From Streptomyces lydicus (GTDB lineage: Bacteria; Actinomycetota; Actinomycetes; Streptomycetales; Streptomycetaceae), in the NCBI RefSeq assembly GCF_001729485.1, contig NZ_CP017157.1:1674001-1738000 (forward strand): DNA of 64,000 nucleotides. The letters are read 5' to 3'. The notes beneath the pieces were generated by a model. The model was not told where the DNA came from and ran no database searches. It saw nothing but the letters and a program-made list of their open reading frames with translations. The position numbers were made by a program, and so were the translations under genes. Below are positions 59,843 through 64,000 of the stretch, in pieces (position 1 is the stretch's first letter; each line of letters starts with the position of its first letter).

Positions 59843-62800
59843 ATGGACGAGCGAAGATTGGCGGATGTCCGTTGCGACGGCACAGGCCGCCGCAAAGGTG
59901 GGACGGGTTACCTCATCGCCCCGCACTTGGTGCTAACAGCTCGCCATGTCACCGTCGACGAAGCCGATGAGGTCTGGCCGAGGATCAGCGTCCGGGTAGG
60001 CCATCCGCCGTCCGGCGGCGTGGAACGGCGTCTGGCCACAGTCTGCTGGACCGATCCTGACGGCCTCGACGCGGCCCTGCTGCTCCTGAACGCGCCAGTG
60101 AGCGTCCCAGGATCGGTGCGCTGGGGCCTTCCGGTTGGAACTGCTGCCCTCCCATACGCTGGCTTGGGATACCCGCTCCAGAGCATGGTGGAGGACGATC
60201 AACGTCTGGTGGAGCACCTACGCGGCGTGCTCTCCCCACTGGCTGGAGGCGAAGGCCCCCATGACCTTTACACGCTTGACCAGCACGCTGCCCCGCGTCT
60301 TCGAGCCGACCGGCGGCGAGCTTGGGGCGGCGTCTCGGGGGCGGCAGTCTTCTGCCAAAACGTTCTTGTTGGCATCGTTCTCCACGACGACGAGGAGCAT
60401 GAGAACCGCCGACTGCGCGCGCTGCCAATCCGTAGGTTTGCCGAAAACTCCACTTTCGTCGAGACGCTGCAGAGTCATGGTGGTTCGGCTCCTGATCTGG
60501 TGCCCGTGAATGAATCACCTGTAGCGCCTCACCCCGGCGACCGGCTGGAGGTACGCGGGCTTACGCAGGAGCGCTTCGATAGCCACGCGGGAGAGTTGGC
60601 TTTGGCGGCAGACCGCTGCACTCAGCCCCCGGATTCGCCGAGTGGTGGGGCTGCTTACGGGCCACCGCCGGTCAGTGCCCAACTGGAGTCGATGAGCGAT
60701 GACGTCTCCAATCGCATTGCACAGCTGCACGAGAGGTTCGGGCTCGGCGTTGTTGTCGTCGTCGGGACCGGGCTGTCAACCAACGCTGGGATGACGGCAT
60801 CGTTGCGGAACGCTATCGACGCTGATCCCGTAGCCCGAGCCGCGCTCGCTGCTGAACTTGGCCAGCCCGATCAGCCTGTGAGACTCCTTATACGCGACGA
60901 CTGCGCTCGCAGTGATCTGGTGTGGCGCGCTGTGGAAGACTCCATACTCGCCAGGCGGCGCTTCCAACAGGAGATGGCCAATCTCGATCTGCGTCGCAGC
61001 GCACAGCCCTCCCCTACGCACGAGGCACTCGCAGCACTGATCCACGCTGGGGTCGTCGATGCCGTTGTATCGCTCGGCTGGGACACTGCTCTCGAGTCCG
61101 CTTATCGCCGCCAGTACGGAACAGGGGTCCCCTCGGGAATCCTGTTCAAGCCTCTCGGCGATGCTGCCCGTCCTGAGCAGCACTGGGTGCTTCCGCATAT
61201 GCCTGGAACGCTAAGTGCGGACCTCGATGACCGGGTCCGCCATCTTGTGTCAGGCCACCCGCGCACTTTGCTCCTGGTTGGATGCGCAGAACGAGACCGG
61301 TACACGGTCGAGCAACTAATCGCGCGTCTAGATCAAGGGTGGCGCATATGTCACATTGGGCCCGAAGCATCCGGAGCTGACGACATCCGCTCCACAGTCG
61401 ATCTAGCTCTGCCCGCGCTCGCCAGCAAGGTGCGTGAACGGGAAGTCATGTCGTCCTGGCATACTCTCTCGTTCGCCGGCGAGGGGGATATCGGGCGTGC
61501 TTTGGCTGGGGCGCGCCTCGGCCCTGCCGATGTGGATGCCTGTCCTCGACTCTTTGAAGTCGATCTCATCGTCGACGGGCTGCGGCGCGATCACGCCGTC
61601 GTGCTCAACGGGGATAGCGGCTGTGGCAAGTCAATTACCGCTTACCAGGCTTTGAGCGATCTCGTCAAAGACGGCTATGAGGCGCTGAGATTGCGAGATC
61701 AGGCCCGTAACCGTGGCCCGCGGCAGTGGACGGCGGACCTTGCCTCGCATCCACATCGCAAGATTCTTTTGATCGACGATGCGCAGGACCTGTCCGCAGA
61801 CCTGGTCCGTGAACTGGCTGAGACTGCCACCTCGGATCAGCTGGTACTGATCGTCGGTGTGGACCATGTGGCAGGCGGCGTCACGACGTATCGCATCAGT
61901 GACGCTGCCGCGGTGGGCACTCTTGCCGCCGAAATGCGTAAACGTGCGGGTGAGATCCTGCCTACGTTACGTCAACTGGACGACCTCGTGGGGGATCAGA
62001 TCGGTGATGAGTCTTTGCTTGATCGCCTCGCTGAAGCCTCCAGGGAGGATTCAGCGTGGCGATTCTTCTACACGCTCACCGGTGGCTGGCGGCGCACTGA
62101 ACGCGATGCCCTTGACCTCCGTGGGCAAGACCGTGCAGACCTGGTCCTGCTGGCGCTCGCTGTAGCGCAGGTCGCCAGTGTCGATGCCGGTGTGACGGCT
62201 GAAGACCTCGAGCCTTACGCTCAGGCACTTGGCCGTGACCGCGACTGGATCGATTGCGGACTTCGCATCCTTGAGAACAAACGCCTAACTGCAGTGAGCG
62301 ACGGAGTTCTGCGCTGCGCACACCTCAGGTCCGCATGGGCGCTAATCACATGGATGCTCCACCCACCGGACGTCAGCTTGCCGGCTCAGAAGCGGATCGT
62401 GATTCCGCCGATCGCGTCAGCAGCACCGCCCGTCCCGTCAGCTTACGAGCCCCCTGCCCGCCGTACGCGGCGTGCCCGGGCGCTGCTCCCGCAGAGCCAG
62501 GTCGAGGCAGACCGTGAGGCTGTAGCAACTCTTCTCTGTCTCGCGCTGGACGCACACGACACATCACTGCGAGGCGCTGCATGGCTGGTCGGGCGAAATC
62601 ACGGGATGGAAGCACGGGGAGTGCTCCGTGAAAACGGCGTCCTCACCCGCTCGCGGCTCCGCGCACTGGCCGAACGTGCACTGGCCACCCCTCCTGGCGT
62701 CGATGCGGGTATGGCCGCCCAACTCCTTGAACGGCTGCTGCGTCTGGGCGCGCGTGGCTGCCTGGACCTGATTCGGGATCACCGCTGCAGAATCCGCGAA

Positions 62801-64000
62801 TGGGTTTTCGATATCTCGCCTGAGAATGGATGGGCGATCGGAGACTTGATTAATACGCTGTCGCACGAGGACCGCATCTTTACCGAGCAACTCCTCGCCG
62901 ACATGGACCCACATGCACTCGCGCGCCTGATTCCCGCAGGCGGCTGGCCGCATATTTACTCCACCACTCATGCCGTCGAGAGGATTACACAGAGCGGCGG
63001 TGCGCGTCTTATGCAGAGTGTTGGTGACTCCTATGACCCGAGTGCCTTCCGTGCGCTCGCCGCCAGCCCTCCCGCAAGCATTCGAGATGTTGACGAGCTG
63101 TTCAAAGCCTTGGCCTTTACGTCACGGGATCTTGGGCTCGCGATATTTGAGCAAATGTCTCCCTATCTTGCTGTCCAGGTCTCGCGGAACCCTCCCGTTG
63201 AATCTCAGAAGATGTTCGACACCTGGGCATTCCTCTTGGGATTTGCTCCGCAGTTTCTCCGAGGTAGGCGAGGGCCTGACCGTGCGGCCCGCCGAATGGC
63301 AAAGAACTTCGTCCGTGGCCTCAATATCGACCAACTCGCCAAAGCGCTCTCGCTGCCCCGCACCGACCTAACCTGGCACAACTTTCATGACTTTGTGTCC
63401 TTTGTTTGGGAAGCCGACCCGACGATCGGAAAAGCTATCGTAGGCCGAATGGATCTGGAGACGCTAGCAGCAGAATTTGAGAAAAGCCTTCCGGTGCCGT
63501 CCCGGAATCATCTGTTCGCTGTCGAAGTTCTCTATGAATTCAGACCTGCTGAAGCCCGAGAGCTCCTCGAACGGCACGAGGATCAATATGAAGAAATTGA
63601 TCTTTTGCTCGCTCACATGGCGCCCGGGATGGCAACCCGGCTACTACGCCGCGGCCTGCCGCTCGACCTGGCCCTCCACCTCCAGTACTGGACATTAGCT
63701 GCCGTCCTGCTAGATAGCTTGGCTAGCTGCGATGCTCAAGTTGCAGCCGAACTCGCCGTTGCTAATTGCTCGGGATTTGTCGCGGGGCTTGCCTCCAACT
63801 ACACAGATCCGTTCGAAGGTCTCTCCGCCTGGGTGCAAGCATGCGAGACTCACGCTCCCGGGCTCGTAGATGATGCCATTCGCCAGCTTCCCGCGGGCGC
63901 AGTTGCGGCTTGGGCGGGTGCGCTCCGCAAGCCCGCTCGGAGACACGAGATCACACCGCTCGTATATCGAGCTCTGGGAATAGGAGGGCCGGCAGCAGCA
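59843..64000 (+). CDS. trypsin-SIR2-STAND NTPase fusion (conflict/defence protein), truncated by window
   Basis: Open from ATG 59843 to the window edge: 1386 codons with no stop. Residues about 15-200: trypsin-like protease with His35 (LTARHV), Asp76 (LDAALLLL) and Ser165 (GGVSGAAVF). Residues about 295-530: SIR2-like, VVVVVGTGLS (303-312), but the usual T-x-N-Y-D is SLGWD (410-414) and the K-x-HG site is KPLG (436-439, no His), so NADase activity is doubtful. Residues about 580-: STAND-type NTPase, Walker A GDSGCGKS (590-597) and Walker B ILLIDDAQD (Asp645/646). The long helical C-terminal part would sense a trigger. It follows trypco2. This order is not one I recall as a named system. Confidence 0.8.
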   Translation, partial: MDERRLADVRCDGTGRRKGGTGYLIAPHLVLTARHVTVDEADEVWPRISVRVGHPPSGGVERRLATVCWTDPDGLDAALLLLNAPVSVPGSVRWGLPVGTAALPYAGLGYPLQSMVEDDQRLVEHLRGVLSPLAGGEGPHDLYTLDQHAAPRLRADRRRAWGGVSGAAVFCQNVLVGIVLHDDEEHENRRLRALPIRRFAENSTFVETLQSHGGSAPDLVPVNESPVAPHPGDRLEVRGLTQERFDSHAGELALAADRCTQPPDSPSGGAAYGPPPVSAQLESMSDDVSNRIAQLHERFGLGVVVVVGTGLSTNAGMTASLRNAIDADPVARAALAAELGQPDQPVRLLIRDDCARSDLVWRAVEDSILARRRFQQEMANLDLRRSAQPSPTHEALAALIHAGVVDAVVSLGWDTALESAYRRQYGTGVPSGILFKPLGDAARPEQHWVLPHMPGTLSADLDDRVRHLVSGHPRTLLLVGCAERDRYTVEQLIARLDQGWRICHIGPEASGADDIRSTVDLALPALASKVREREVMSSWHTLSFAGEGDIGRALAGARLGPADVDACPRLFEVDLIVDGLRRDHAVVLNGDSGCGKSITAYQALSDLVKDGYEALRLRDQARNRGPRQWTADLASHPHRKILLIDDAQDLSADLVRELAETATSDQLVLIVGVDHVAGGVTTYRISDAAAVGTLAAEMRKRAGEILPTLRQLDDLVGDQIGDESLLDRLAEASREDSAWRFFYTLTGGWRRTERDALDLRGQDRADLVLLALAVAQVASVDAGVTAEDLEPYAQALGRDRDWIDCGLRILENKRLTAVSDGVLRCAHLRSAWALITWMLHPPDVSLPAQKRIVIPPIASAAPPVPSAYEPPARRTRRARALLPQSQVEADREAVATLLCLALDAHDTSLRGAAWLVGRNHGMEARGVLRENGVLTRSRLRALAERALATPPGVDAGMAAQLLERLLRLGARGCLDLIRDHRCRIREWVFDISPENGWAIGDLINTLSHEDRIFTEQLLADMDPHALARLIPAGGWPHIYSTTHAVERITQSGGARLMQSVGDSYDPSAFRALAASPPASIRDVDELFKALAFTSRDLGLAIFEQMSPYLAVQVSRNPPVESQKMFDTWAFLLGFAPQFLRGRRGPDRAARRMAKNFVRGLNIDQLAKALSLPRTDLTWHNFHDFVSFVWEADPTIGKAIVGRMDLETLAAEFEKSLPVPSRNHLFAVEVLYEFRPAEARELLERHEDQYEEIDLLLAHMAPGMATRLLRRGLPLDLALHLQYWTLAAVLLDSLASCDAQVAAELAVANCSGFVAGLASNYTDPFEGLSAWVQACETHAPGLVDDAIRQLPAGAVAAWAGALRKPARRHEITPLVYRALGIGGPAAA

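Larger units (their letters stand above)
47575..64000. mobile_element. AICE 2: serine-integrase element, left part (extends beyond window)
   Basis: From the ABM junction to the window edge. A large serine recombinase lies at the boundary, followed by a pSAM2-type set: RepSA-like initiator, small zinc-motif protein, 64-aa spread protein, TraSA-like translocase, SCO3933-like protein, KorSA-like GntR. Cargo follows to the right. The right attachment site is not in the window, so total size is unknown. The left boundary is set within about 15 bp by where ABM similarity stops. Confidence 0.85.

Overview
The window is about 70% G+C with GTG starts, GTGA/ATGA gene overlaps and gene families typical of Streptomyces (DUF1152, DUF4239, DUF6284, trypco2, spd-type spread proteins). 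I read it as a Streptomyces chromosome, or that of a close relative, carrying two unrelated integrative conjugative elements (AICEs) separated by about 26 kb of resident chromosome.

Element 1 (938-21230) is complete. A 43-bp direct repeat of the 3' half of tRNA-Val(UAC) lies at both ends (938-980 and 21188-21230). Next to the tRNA are a tyrosine integrase and an excisionase. A long minus-strand operon (15222 down to 2878) encodes small accessory proteins, a Pycsar-effector-like membrane protein, spread proteins, an FtsK/TraB-type DNA translocase, a DNA cytosine methyltransferase, a primase-polymerase and a Rep ATPase. The right part (16000-20680) holds the control and immunity block: HTH/PLD-like regulator, Nudix protein resembling pSAM2 Pif, HD phosphohydrolase, tandem-GntR regulator, a HEPN plus zinc-ribbon protein and a ribbon-helix-helix protein.

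The resident segment (about 21.2-47.58 kb) holds housekeeping and accessory genes: DUF1152, a DUF4239 membrane protein, a VOC enzyme, a NiCoT nickel/cobalt transporter behind a cobalamin riboswitch, an alpha/beta hydrolase, MarR, a kinase, a cupin/TetR divergent pair, a methyltransferase, DedA, DoxX, a large FAD/NAD(P) protein, a PhoD phosphatase, a secreted HNH nuclease, FetB, a TMEM165/GDT1 transporter behind a yybP-ykoY-type manganese riboswitch, a HAD phosphatase, a peptidoglycan-binding protein, an MFS exporter fused to a MarR-like domain, and a GNAT. Several intergenic gaps carry short GC-rich tandem repeats.

Element 2 (about 47.58 kb to beyond the right edge) uses a large serine integrase and has inserted into an antibiotic-biosynthesis-monooxygenase (ABM) gene, leaving only its 3' part. 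Its backbone is pSAM2-like: RepSA-type initiator (with an apparent frameshift or non-canonical start), a small zinc-motif protein, a 64-aa spread protein, FtsK/TraSA translocase, SCO3933-like protein and a KorSA-like GntR regulator. Its cargo includes an ATP-binding/HTH pair with palindromic operators, a phosphotransferase, a lipoprotein and, at the right edge, the most interesting locus. That locus is a trypco2 gene followed by a very large open gene (59843 to the window end, at least 1386 codons) that joins a trypsin-like protease, a SIR2-like domain with altered active-site motifs and a STAND-like P-loop NTPase. This looks like a multi-effector antiphage or conflict protein carried by an AICE.
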